Assembly: GCA_947574055.1 (NCBI GenBank) | Contig: CANPIC010000001.1 | Span: 158,887 to 222,886, forward strand | Direction of reading: 5' to 3' | DNA from: an uncultured bacterium | GTDB lineage: Bacteria; Bacillota; Clostridia; Lachnospirales; Lachnospiraceae | DNA length: 64,000 nucleotides | Shown here: piece by piece, positions 25,212 to 34,300 of the stretch | Layout: every line of letters starts with the position of its first letter | Numbering within the stretch: position 1 is the first letter of the stretch | Notes under the pieces: model-generated | Seen by the model: only the letters and a program-made list of their open reading frames with translations | Told to the model about the DNA's origin: nothing | Database searches by the model: none | Translations under genes and position numbers: made by a program

Positions 25212-26681
25212 TTACTGACTGATAAAGGAAGCAATTCTTTCGGCGATGGCATTTCGGCCTTTTGTATTGAGGCTTTGTTTATCGTCTTCCAGACAGGATT
25301 CATAATTATCTTCGGTGATGGTGCCAAAGTAGTTGTCAATAAAGGAGACGCGGGAGATAACCGCGATGTTTTTATAGGCTATCATATAATCTGCCAGAGT
25401 ACCCTGCCCATTGTTATAGATACTGCCTGGCTGCAGTTGCCCGTCTTCATCTTCCACGCAGGCAAAATAAGGCGACGATACGATGATCTGTATATGCGGA
25501 TAGGTCTGCTGAAGTAACCGCACAGACTGGAGCAGACAACCGCAGCAGGTTGCCGCCATTGTCTCATCATACGGACCTGCCAGCAGGCGGCCATCCTTAT
25601 AATCACTGTAATCATACATGATCGTAATCACATCAACGGTGTCCATATCCAGATTTTTCAGCATCTCTACCATATCTCCGACGCCGCTGTCCCCATCCCA
25701 GGAGCGGGCGTTGTCTTCCAGAAGAGTGAAATCGCCCAGGGTGATACACTGGGTGATCCAGTACAGACTGAATACATCTGTCTGGTAGGATTCCTCATAC
25801 ACGGCATTTTTTACGGAGAGATAGGTATGATTGAGGCTGGCGTCATAAACTTTTCCACCGGTCAGTGATTCCAGACGTCTGCCAATTCCATCTTCCTCTT
25901 CTCTTGTCTCGGCCAGAACGCCATTTCCAAGCAAAAGAATGGTGGTCACACCGTCGTCTGTTTTGGATCCGCCTGCCTGTGGATCGGGCGGGACACGAAA
26001 ATCTTCCGGCTCCGTATCAAATTCCGTGGTGATCTGATCCGGATCATAGTCGGAAGCCTTTCCTTTGTTCCATATGGCCAGGCGCACAGCGCCCACAATA
26101 CCGATCAGGAAAGCCAGGACTATGATACCAATGTGGATATGAGAGATACGCAGACGCCGGGAAGCGGGTCTCTTTTTGCGTAAGGCGCCCGCCGTCGTCC
26201 TGGGTTTCCCGGCTCCGTTTCTGCCGGCGGCGGTTTTCCGCGTGCCGGATCTGGTGTTTGCGGCGCCGGAAGATGATTGGCGGGACCTGGGATTGGTATT
26301 GCCGGGCGGCGTTCTTCGCACTGCAGCACTGGCATTGCCGGATGCCCCGCGTGTGCCGGCGCCTGATTTGCCCTTTGGTCGTCTGCGCGGGTCTGTACGA
26401 TTCCGATCTGCCGGTACGTTACGCATGTCAGAGCCGCTCTGATCCGCCGGGCGCCGGCGCCCGCCGGCCCCGTTTTTGCCGGTCGCTGCCTTGCTTCTAT
26501 CTGAGGCGGCAGTCTCTGTATCCGGTATATAGGTATCGGCGCCGGATATGTCCTTAACCGGGTTTACGTCTTCTTCCTGATGCAGAGTGATTATTTTTGT
26601 ATCGGCGTCAAGAATATTGTTCTGATCTTCTTTCATAGAAATCTCCTGTGAGGGTGGGAAATCAAATGGCTGGTCATTCAT
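25212..26681 (-). CDS. Membrane-anchored SGNH-like protein lacking catalytic residues
   Basis: A 489-residue protein: a disordered cytoplasmic tail of about 180 residues, its second half very rich in Arg, Gly, Ser, Thr and Pro; a single helix at 181-203; then an extracytoplasmic domain. That domain follows the SGNH order, but the usual GDSL block is GNGV (252-255), the GxND block reads MYDYSDY, and the DxxH block near 466-472 reads DDKQSLN. Ser, Asn and His are therefore all replaced. It may be a structural pseudoenzyme. It overlaps the upstream GtrII-like gene by 8 bases. A start at codon 16 (26636) has the strong site AGGAG and may be the real one. Confidence 0.65.
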   Translation of the reverse strand: MNDQPFDFPPSQEISMKEDQNNILDADTKIITLHQEEDVNPVKDISGADTYIPDTETAASDRSKAATGKNGAGGRRRPADQSGSDMRNVPADRNRTDPRRRPKGKSGAGTRGASGNASAAVRRTPPGNTNPRSRQSSSGAANTRSGTRKTAAGRNGAGKPRTTAGALRKKRPASRRLRISHIHIGIIVLAFLIGIVGAVRLAIWNKGKASDYDPDQITTEFDTEPEDFRVPPDPQAGGSKTDDGVTTILLLGNGVLAETREEEDGIGRRLESLTGGKVYDASLNHTYLSVKNAVYEESYQTDVFSLYWITQCITLGDFTLLEDNARSWDGDSGVGDMVEMLKNLDMDTVDVITIMYDYSDYKDGRLLAGPYDETMAATCCGCLLQSVRLLQQTYPHIQIIVSSPYFACVEDEDGQLQPGSIYNNGQGTLADYMIAYKNIAVISRVSFIDNYFGTITEDNYESCLEDDKQSLNTKGRNAIAERIASFISQ

Positions 26682-28239
26682 TTAACTTTACAACGGTTAC
26701 ATCATTGATGACCTGGATGGAACCTTTGTGAGGAAAACGGGGCATCTCCTGAAACTGGGGAGTGGCCCGCAGTGCTTCTTCTTCCTCAGGAGTGACAATG
26801 GTAATATCTTCTCCCAGGCAGTTCTGGAAGAAGGGCAGATAGGCGCGGCTGGTGCCGCCAAATACCCGGGGCCCTTTCATCCCGGTCATGGGGTCTAACA
26901 GTGCTTCGGTGGCATCCATTTTATAAGTCTTGCTGTAGTTGCCGATAAAGGCAATGGGCCTGTCCTTGTCATAGTCGTCCGATTGTTCTATTCTGTCCAT
27001 TATTTTGATACATAATGCATATGTCTTTTCATAGCGAAAGTTCATATTAAAGTAGGCAATATTGGAAAGCAGGATATAATTCCATACTACCAGAAACAGC
27101 GCCGCAAAGGAAGCCCATTCCAGAAGCCTCATGGCGGCGGGGCGACAGAGCGGTACTGCTTTTTCATAAAAAATCACAACTCCGATAAACAGAAGGCACC
27201 AGGCATGCCGCATAAGCATATGGATGGTGGCTCCGGATGAGATGAGATAAAATACATTGAGGGAGGGAGGAATACAGAGAAAACAAAACAGAAGTCCTCC
27301 ACTGCGCAAAAGGCTTTTGTAAACCTGATGCCGGGTATATAAGGTCAGCAGAAAAAACAGCAGCAAAAACAAAGACAAAAGGAGCGCAGCCTGCATCCAG
27401 CGGTTAAAGGCCAGAACCTGAGAGGGTCTGAAAAAAACTGCAAAATCCTCAAATACCATGCGCAGGCGATTCTTGATTTCAGACAGGCCGGGGATGGAAC
27501 TGTCACTGATACCCTGATAGGAACTGAGTTCCATATGTTTGATTTTCAGGGTACAAACCATACCCACATAATAGGCCGCCATGCCAAAACCAAGCATCAG
27601 GATATAACGAAACGCCATGGTCAAAACGGCTTTGTCCGAATAGTGCCCGGGCTGTAACAGCATCAGCATGAAAAAAAGCAGCATCAAAATCAGGGCAAAG
27701 GAGAGATAAGCCTGATAGATGCCCACACTGAGACAAAGCAGGAGAGCACCGGCCGCCCATCCCCACCTTGTTTCGGAACGTGTGACAAACCACACGGCCA
27801 GTGTTGCCAGCAGGCAGCTAAGCAGAAAGGGGTCCGCGGCAAACATATAAGAATACAAACAGGCCACTGTGGGAAAGGTAATAAACAATCCCGATAACAG
27901 GATAATACCCAGTCTGTTTTTCAGGTCAAAGATAGAGACAAGGACCATTGCGGTGATACTTCCATAGAACAGTGCCAGGACGCCGTTGACAACAGGCATA
28001 CTGAAATAAGAAGAAATGCCGCCGGCGTATGTCTGCACCCAACGTCCCAGTTCCGGTTTATCAAATGTTACATATAGATAACGGATGTCATCATTATTAT
28101 ACATGGAATTGGTGAAAATAAATAAGTGGCAGATAAAGCCGGTCACAAACGCAGCAAGAAAAGCTGTCTTCTGTTCCCGGGTCAGTCGCTGCCGGAAGCG
28201 GTCTATATATTCCGAAGGGCTTTTAAGGGGTATCATCAT
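26674..28239 (-). CDS. GtrII-type membrane glucosyltransferase
   Basis: A 521-residue polytopic protein with about eleven helices. Its N-terminal pattern (FTNSMYNNDDIRYLY, then GRWVQTYAGGISSYFSMPVVNG in two blocks) matches the GtrII family of serotype-converting glucosyltransferases. Asp-Asp in the first extracytoplasmic loop is the presumed catalytic site. These enzymes take sugar from an undecaprenyl-phosphate donor made by GtrB and flipped by GtrA; both partner types occur elsewhere in the window (6630-7583, 48981-49409). The ATG at 28239 has CCTCC on the plus strand at 28244-28248 (AGGAGG) as binding site and a near-consensus promoter. Confidence 0.8.
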   Translation of the reverse strand: MMIPLKSPSEYIDRFRQRLTREQKTAFLAAFVTGFICHLFIFTNSMYNNDDIRYLYVTFDKPELGRWVQTYAGGISSYFSMPVVNGVLALFYGSITAMVLVSIFDLKNRLGIILLSGLFITFPTVACLYSYMFAADPFLLSCLLATLAVWFVTRSETRWGWAAGALLLCLSVGIYQAYLSFALILMLLFFMLMLLQPGHYSDKAVLTMAFRYILMLGFGMAAYYVGMVCTLKIKHMELSSYQGISDSSIPGLSEIKNRLRMVFEDFAVFFRPSQVLAFNRWMQAALLLSLFLLLFFLLTLYTRHQVYKSLLRSGGLLFCFLCIPPSLNVFYLISSGATIHMLMRHAWCLLFIGVVIFYEKAVPLCRPAAMRLLEWASFAALFLVVWNYILLSNIAYFNMNFRYEKTYALCIKIMDRIEQSDDYDKDRPIAFIGNYSKTYKMDATEALLDPMTGMKGPRVFGGTSRAYLPFFQNCLGEDITIVTPEEEEALRATPQFQEMPRFPHKGSIQVINDVTVVKLNE

Positions 28240-28276
28240 AAAACCTCCTGTACAGGGTTTGTCATTGTATCAGCTT

Positions 28277-28305
28277 ATTATATTACAATTACCATATATT
28301 ATCAA
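28277..28305 (-). promoter_or_regulatory. Near-consensus promoter for the GtrII-like operon
   Basis: On the minus strand, TTGATA (28305-28300) and TATAAT (28282-28277) are spaced by 17 bases, about 40 bases before the start at 28239. Confidence 0.75.
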
Positions 28306-28372
28306 TTTAAGAATGTTACAGTTTATGATTTGCCATACAACTGACTTGTTTTAGGGAAAACAGGGAATGTTC

Positions 28373-28401
28373 TTGTCACCCAAAACAATTTGTTATATGA
28401 T
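28373..28401 (+). promoter_or_regulatory. Promoter for the GT39-like gene and SMR pair
   Basis: TTGTCA at 28373-28378 and TATGAT at 28396-28401 are separated by 17 bases, 49 bases before the ATG at 28451. It faces away from the GtrII-like promoter in the same gap. Confidence 0.65.
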
Positions 28402-28450
28402 ATAGGCGTATGAAATCAAACTGGTGTTTCGAGAAAGTAAAGAGTGAAAA

Positions 28451-29932
28451 ATGTGGACGGAAAAAAATCAAAAAAATTTAGCATGTAGTCTTTTGGCGGG
28501 TGGTTGGCTTATCATGAACTGTTATTTTCTGCTTTGTCATGAACCGTGGAGAGATGAGGCCCAGACCTGGCTGCTGGCGCGGGATTTGCCGTTTTGGAAA
28601 CTACCGGCTCAGATGTCTTATGAAGGCCATCCCTGTTTGTGGCATATGCTGATCTGGCCTTTGGTACACATGGGGCTGCATTACCGGATGCAGAATATAC
28701 TGGCATTTGTGATCATGAGTATTGCCGTATTTCTTTTTATCTATCGGGCACGGCTGCCTCTGTTGATTAAGGCGGCGGCTGTTTTCAGCCCGATGCTTAC
28801 CTATTATTATCCGGTTATTGCCAGGAATTATTGTCTGATTCCGTTGTTTTTGTTTCTGGCAGCGTTGTGGTATCCGGCAAGATTTGAACATCCATGGCGT
28901 TATACCCTAACGGCAGCGCTGCTTGTGCAGTCTCATGTGATAATGGTTATCACGGCATTTTCACTGAGTTTTTGTTTCTTTTGTGAGTGCAGTATACGAT
29001 TTTACAGAGACAGACAAAGAAGGGAATATGGAAACTGTATTGCCGCCTTGTCATTGCCTCTGGGAAGCGCCGTTTTTTTGCTGTATGAACTGCTGAATGT
29101 GGAGCGCAGCAGTCTTTTGCATATTGATACCGCCAGTGTAAGAAGAACGCTGGAGAAAATGATGGAGTCGACAGTGGAGGGAACTGATATGCTTTGCGGC
29201 ATATCCGGACTTTCGGGCGTCGCTTTGTTTTTGCTGGGCCTGGTGCTTTTGTTGTATCTTTTGTTGCGAAGCAGGACAAAGGCCAAATATACGGCAGCGG
29301 TGACGCTGGTGCTTACATGGGGGTTTCAGTTCTGGTTTTATGCCATGGCATATTCATTTTCCATGCAGAGGCTGCTGACATTTCCGCTGCTTATGATCTG
29401 GGCTATGTGGATTGTGAAAACGGAAGAAGCAGACGATGGAGAAAGTACGCTTCCTGTACAAAAGGTGAGTGTGCCGCAACTGTTCTTTGCTGTTTTCTGT
29501 CTGGCCGCCCTGTATCATACGATTCCTGATATAAAGATGGATATTCTGGGTCCTTATTCTAACGGGAAAGAAGCGGCGGCATTTATACAGGAAAAGGTAC
29601 CGCCACAGGCGATTATCCTGACAGATAATCAGGCAGAGGTATCAGCGATATTTCCGTATCTGGACAGAAAGGATTTTATTTATGCGCCCAATATGCACTA
29701 TTATACCTTTGTTACCTGGGATGAACATTGGATGGATCGTACGGATTTTGATACATTTCAACGGTGGCTGGCCCAGGCGGAGATCGGGCAGCGGCCGGTT
29801 TATCTGATCTCCAGCAGCAATCATTCTTATATTGATGGCAGTGAGCGGTTTGCACAAGAGTATTCTCTGCTTTATGAATCTGCCACAGCGTCCATAAAGG
29901 AAGAAGATTACCGGATTTACCGGATACAGTGA
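28451..29932 (+). CDS. GT39/ArnT-like membrane glycosyltransferase
   Basis: A 493-residue protein with about eleven helices and a C-terminal extracytoplasmic domain. The first loop contains HEPWRDEAQTWLLARDL (about residues 34-50), whose Asp-Glu pair is the signature of PMT/ArnT-type GT-C enzymes. It is expected to use an undecaprenyl-phosphate sugar at the outer face. Two small SMR-like genes follow at once, reminiscent of ArnE/ArnF, which flip the lipid donor for ArnT. The acceptor is unknown, either the surface polymer or a protein. Confidence 0.75.
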   Translation: MWTEKNQKNLACSLLAGGWLIMNCYFLLCHEPWRDEAQTWLLARDLPFWKLPAQMSYEGHPCLWHMLIWPLVHMGLHYRMQNILAFVIMSIAVFLFIYRARLPLLIKAAAVFSPMLTYYYPVIARNYCLIPLFLFLAALWYPARFEHPWRYTLTAALLVQSHVIMVITAFSLSFCFFCECSIRFYRDRQRREYGNCIAALSLPLGSAVFLLYELLNVERSSLLHIDTASVRRTLEKMMESTVEGTDMLCGISGLSGVALFLLGLVLLLYLLLRSRTKAKYTAAVTLVLTWGFQFWFYAMAYSFSMQRLLTFPLLMIWAMWIVKTEEADDGESTLPVQKVSVPQLFFAVFCLAALYHTIPDIKMDILGPYSNGKEAAAFIQEKVPPQAIILTDNQAEVSAIFPYLDRKDFIYAPNMHYYTFVTWDEHWMDRTDFDTFQRWLAQAEIGQRPVYLISSSNHSYIDGSERFAQEYSLLYESATASIKEEDYRIYRIQ

Positions 29933-29945
29933 AAGAAGATCGCAT

Positions 29946-30311
29946 ATGAAATTTTCAAAAATACCCCTCAAAAATATCCTGTTTCTGCAAGTCGTGATTA
30001 TGATCTACACAATATCCGGCATCGCGGCCAAACTGGCGGCAGCCGAAGCGCTTTTTTCCTGGAAATTCTGTATGTTTTATGGGGTGGAGATCGTGATACT
30101 GGGCGTGTATGCCCTGCTCTGGCAGCAGGTGATCAAACGGTTTGAATTGTCGGCGGCCTATGCCAACCGGGCCATGGTGCTGGTATGGTCTTTGTTGTGG
30201 GCGGCGCTTATCTTTCATGATCAGATTACATGGAAAAATATATGCGGTGTATTGCTGGTGATAGCAGGGACCGTGATTATCAATCTGGATATGGGAGAAA
30301 AAGAGAAATGA
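29946..30311 (+). CDS. Small multidrug-resistance-like membrane subunit 1 (ArnE/F-like)
   Basis: A 121-residue protein with four helices in the DMT/SMR layout. LSAAYANRAMVLVWSLLWAAL and the C-terminal GVLLVIAGTVIINL are typical. Half-size DMT proteins encoded as pairs next to GT-C enzymes (ArnE/ArnF) flip undecaprenyl-phosphate sugars. It overlaps the next gene by 4 bases and follows the GT39-like gene by 13 bases. A role as an unspecific drug exporter is possible but less fitting here. Confidence 0.7.
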   Translation: MKFSKIPLKNILFLQVVIMIYTISGIAAKLAAAEALFSWKFCMFYGVEIVILGVYALLWQQVIKRFELSAAYANRAMVLVWSLLWAALIFHDQITWKNICGVLLVIAGTVIINLDMGEKEK

Positions 30312-30643
30312 ATCTATATTTTATGCTTTATATTCTTTCGGTTACGGTAGCATCCGTATCTCAGTTATTGCTTAAAAAAAGTGCCATGCAGCAGCATGGT
30401 TCCCTTCTGCGGGAATACCTGAATCCCTGGGTGCTGGCCGGGTACGGACTGCTATTTACGTCCATGTTTCTGACCATTTTGGCATTCCGGGGAATGGCAT
30501 ATAAGAACGGAGCCGTGATCGAATCTCTGGGATATGTGCTGGTGTTGTTTTTTGGACGTATTTTTTTCGGGGAAAAGATTACGGCCAGGAAGCTGATCGG
30601 CACGGCCTGTATTTTGGCGGGCATGACTGTTTTTTATTTATAA
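30308..30643 (+). CDS. Small multidrug-resistance-like membrane subunit 2 (ArnE/F-like)
   Basis: A 111-residue partner of the preceding protein with four helices: SVTVASVSQLLLKKSA at the N-terminus and LGYVLVLFFGRIFFGEKIT before the last helix, both typical of SMR/EamA halves. The frame is open further upstream, but ATG 30308 overlaps the previous stop (ATGA) and starts at the first helix. The two probably form a heterodimer flipping a lipid-linked sugar. Its 3' end overlaps the convergent zinc-ribbon gene by 6 bases. Confidence 0.7.
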   Translation: MNLYFMLYILSVTVASVSQLLLKKSAMQQHGSLLREYLNPWVLAGYGLLFTSMFLTILAFRGMAYKNGAVIESLGYVLVLFFGRIFFGEKITARKLIGTACILAGMTVFYL

Positions 30644-30889
30644 AACCGGAGTCTGGCCGCAGTTTTTGCGGTAATGGCCTGCCCGGTATACACATTGGAG
30701 CTGCGCTAACTGCTGCTCATCGCCAAGTCTCGTCTGGTAATCTGCACGCTGTTGTGCGTTCATATCCGAGAATTCATGAAAACTGATGGCAAGTTCCACA
30801 AGGGTTTCACTGCAGCCGGGGCAGTTTATCTTGTGGCCATTGAGGATGTGGATGCGGTTACAGCGCTTACAAAAATGCATATACATCAT
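30638..30889 (-). CDS. Small zinc-ribbon-like protein
   Basis: An 83-residue protein whose N-terminus carries two cysteine pairs, FCKRCNRIHILNGHK and INCPGCSETL, fitting a zinc ribbon. The rest is polar and probably helical, with a few aromatic residues. The start at 30889 has AGGAGGG eight bases upstream; the frame continues upstream to 31009 but without a ribosome binding site. Short proteins of this kind are widespread in Lachnospiraceae and of unknown function. It is transcribed away from the lysozyme gene and is unlikely to belong to the polysaccharide operons. Confidence 0.7.
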   Translation of the reverse strand: MMYMHFCKRCNRIHILNGHKINCPGCSETLVELAISFHEFSDMNAQQRADYQTRLGDEQQLAQLQCVYRAGHYRKNCGQTPVL

Positions 30890-30922
30890 GGAAAGACCCT
30901 CCTGTTTGTATATTCTGCTATT

Positions 30923-30951
30923 ATTCTGGCATTTCTCCCAAAAGAAGTCAA
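30923..30951 (-). promoter_or_regulatory. Putative promoter of the zinc-ribbon gene
   Basis: On the minus strand TTGACT (30951-30946) and CAGAAT (30928-30923) are 17 bases apart. The -10 box is preceded by TGC, an extended -10 element. It is about 34 bases upstream of the start. Confidence 0.45.
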
Positions 30952-31045
30952 TAACCTGCAAAATAATTCGAACGACAAAAAGCGCCCCGGAACGCGCACG
31001 TGTTGTCATATTTTGTTGGGAATTGGTGGAAAGGTTCGATTTTCC

Positions 31046-31074
31046 TTGAAGTATTGGTTTTATGATGGTATAAT
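31046..31074 (+). promoter_or_regulatory. Strong promoter for the lysozyme/rml operon
   Basis: TTGAAG at 31046-31051 and TATAAT at 31069-31074 are spaced by 17 bases. Transcription from about 31081 would leave an untranslated leader of roughly 240 bases before the ATG at 31320. Confidence 0.7.
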
Positions 31075-31080
31075 GCTACA

Positions 31081-31319
31081 GAATTGTTAAACAACAGTTG
31101 GTTAACATAACATACCAAGGAAGACCCGGGTACTCTCTGGTCCGGATCAGCCGGACGCAGAGCATGACTGCAGATAAATCAGGGCCCCTATGACAGCCGC
31201 TGCATCTATGACAGGTGGCTGCCTTACAGGGGGGAGATATCGTTGAGAGGATACAGAGGAGCGGCAGAAATGTCTGCCGCATGCAGTGATAAAAACAGGG
31301 AGGAAAAAGAAAAGCAGTT
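31081..31319 (+). promoter_or_regulatory. Long structured 5' leader of the lysozyme gene
   Basis: The leader holds several clear hairpins: GTCCGG/CCGGAC (31140-31145 with 31151-31156) extended by CTCT/AGAG; CCCCT/AGGGG (31185-31189 with 31228-31232) enclosing CAGCC/GGCTG (31194-31198 with 31217-31221); and GCGGCAGA/TCTGCCGC (31261-31268 with 31273-31280). The nonamer CTATGACAG occurs twice (31188-31196, 31206-31214). I could not match it to known c-di-AMP, c-di-GMP or other common riboswitch consensus elements from memory. The best ribosome binding site (AGGGAGGA, 31297-31304) is unusually far from the ATG. A cis-regulatory RNA is likely but unproven. Confidence 0.5.
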
Positions 31320-34300
31320 ATGAGAAAAGACAATCATGATGAGTTCGGATTCCTGGAAGAATTGGAACTTGATGAACATACAAAAGCAGAAAAAAAGAAA
31401 ACACCTGCCAAACGCGGCGTAAAGAAAGAAACGGCAAAAGCGCGGACGGCGGGAGGGGCAGACAACGCCGGCAGAAAAACGGGTGCGGATAAAGCGGAAG
31501 CGGCGCCGAAAAAATCCCGTACAACATCAAAAGAGCAGCCGCGGACGACGGCAAAAGAGACAAAGCGGTCGAGGGATGACAGGCCGGAAAAACAAAAGAC
31601 AGCAAAGGAAGTGTGGCTGTCCGGTTCTAAGGCGTCCGGGAGGCCGGCAGCGGAACAGAAAAGAAAAAAAAGCAGCCGCGAGGATGAGAGAGAGAAGAAC
31701 TTCCTGCTGGTATTCTGGGAGGGGCTGCAGGAGAATCTGTCGGAGATGACAGCGGGAGATGGTGTCGTCGTGCTGACCGGTGTGCTGGTGCTGGTACTTG
31801 CCATCGTCACCGGCAGCATTTATGCTTCTGCCAAGACCGTAGATAATCAGGTGGCGGCTTTTGCGGAAGTGGGAGAGGAACTCGGTGCGGTCAGTGTCAT
31901 GGGGGAGAGTGGTCTGATTGCCGTGGCGGATGCCCGGGTGGCAGCCATGAACGCGGAGATCGCGCAAGAGGAAGAGAGTGAGGAGACAGAGGAGGAAGAA
32001 GAGAAGGATGTAGAGGACGAGGTCCTTCTGAATCTGACCAGTGTCCAGCGTGATCTGAAGATTAAATTTATGAATCGCGCGGGCGGCAAACTGATCTCAG
32101 GCATCACTTTTAAGGCCAGTGTCAAAGGGCCTGACGGGAAAACGGTGACATATGAAGATGATGACAAGGATGGTATCATCTATAAGACCGACTTGACGCC
32201 GGGTACGTATGAAGTAGCCATCATGGAGACTGACGGACTGGAAGGCTACAAGTATTCCACCGATCCCGTAACCGTAAAAGTAAAAGATAAGATTGAATAT
32301 AAGCAGATCGACGTGGCTGATGAGATCAAAACAGAGGCCCAGGTCAATGTGGCAGTGGAAGATACAGCGATTCAGGAGGCAGAGACAGCCCCGGCGCTGA
32401 AAGACACGGTCGAGTGGGTGGAGTCCACCAAAACTCCCATTGGTGATAACGGTGAGGCGGGTAATGAATTTGAAAAGGTAGATAAAAAAGATATACCCGA
32501 CCCGACCCTTTCCACAAGAGCAAGAAGTGTGTTCCGTGCTCTGTCTCAGTTTGAAGAAGGGGATCAGCTGACAGAAGAAAACAGCGGCGAAGGAAAGACT
32601 GATAATAAGGAAGAAAACCCTGACAGCCAGGAGAAACCAAAAGAACCTGATACCAGTACAGAGCCGGAGAAACCTGCAGAACCAGAGCAGCCCAAAGAAC
32701 CGGAGAAGCCGGAAAAACCGGCAGAGCCTGAAAAGCCCACAGAGCCGGAAAAACCGGCGGAGCCCGAGAAGCCTGTAAAACCTACAGAACCGGAAAAACC
32801 CACGGAGCCGGAGAAACCTGCAGAACCTGAGAAGCCGGCGGCAAAAGTGACAAAAGTCACCATTTCCGGGGCGGCGGATATGGCGGAGGGCAGCACGCTT
32901 GTCCTGAAAGCAGTGGTAGAGGGTGAGAATCTGGCCGACGTAGACAAAGGTGTCACCTGGAGCAGTAGCGACAGTGCAGTGGCATCGGTGGACAGTGCCG
33001 GTAAAGTGACAGGCATCAAGGCCGGCAAAGTGACGATCAGCGCTGTATCTGCAAAGGATAACAGCAAAAAGGCAGAGTGCCAGATTACGGTGACAAAAGC
33101 GGCCCTGACTGTTACACTCAATCAGACGGAACTGACACTGAAAACAGGCGCTTCTTCCACTCTGACAGCCAGTGTTTCCAGCGGCAGCGTCAACTGGTCT
33201 TCTGACAATGACAAAATCGTAAAGGTGGAAAACGGTAAGATAACGGCGCTGGCAGAAGGCGTGGCCACTGTCAAGGCCGAGTCCACAGAAGATGCAAAGG
33301 TCAGTGCCGTATGTAAGGTGACGGTGACAAAAGCCGATGCCCTGACAGTGACACTGGATGCGGAAACTGTAAAACTCTATACAGAAGATAAAAAAGAACT
33401 GAAAGCGACGGCCGGGAATGGAAGCGGTGAGATAACTTACAGCGTTACAGCTGATAAGACAGACATTGCAAAGGCGGAGGTCAGTGCAGATAAAGTGACT
33501 GTCACGGGTGTGGCGGCAGGAGAGGCTGTCATTACGGTAACGGCGAAGGATGCTTCAGGGGCAACAGCGACTGTTTCCTGTAAGGTCATTGTGACACTGA
33601 ATCCCAAAAAAGATAGTGCCACCAAACTCAAAGATAAGGACGGCAACCAGATTTATATCAAGGATAAAAACGGAGAATTTGTGGAAGCCGTTCTGGCCGA
33701 TTACTATACGGCGGATGAATTTTATAAAAAACTGGAAAATATAGAATATAAATATACCGGATGGCAGACAATTGATGGCAGAACGTATTATTTTGATAAG
33801 GACGGTAAACCGGTCACCGGAGAACAGATCATTCAGGGAGCAAAACATGTATTTGGAAGTGACGGTGTACTGATTGTAAATTCCAGCACCGGCATCATGG
33901 GGATTGACGTATCCAAATGGAATGGTACAATTGACTGGACAGCCGTTAAGAATTCCGGTGTGAACTATGCCATCATACGGTGCGGATACCGTGGTTCTTC
34001 GACAGGTGCACTGATTCAGGACCCGAAATTCAAGGCCAATATTCAGGGTGCCAATGCGGCAGGTATTAAGGTGGGTGTGTATTTCTTCACCCAGGCCGTC
34101 AATGAAGTGGAGGCGGTAGAAGAGGCTTCCATGGTACTGAACCTGATCAAGGGCCATAGACTTTCCTACCCGGTGTTTATCGACGTGGAATCCAGTGGCG
34201 GACGGGCGGATGGCCTGGACCGGAATACAAGGACTGCCGCCGTAAACGCGTTTTGTAAGACAATTCAGAACGGCGGCTACAGCGCAGGCATTTATGCCAA

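Noticed and set aside
31081..31319. c-di-GMP-I or c-di-AMP riboswitch in the lysozyme leader
   Set aside because: The GGACGCA stretch looked like part of a GEMM motif, but the required GGCAAACC and GGTAGGTAGC-type partners are missing, and no ydaO-type core was found.
32656..32840. Repeat array as a mobile or regulatory element
   Set aside because: It is the coding sequence of an EPEKP proline-rich linker in the lysozyme and needs no other explanation.
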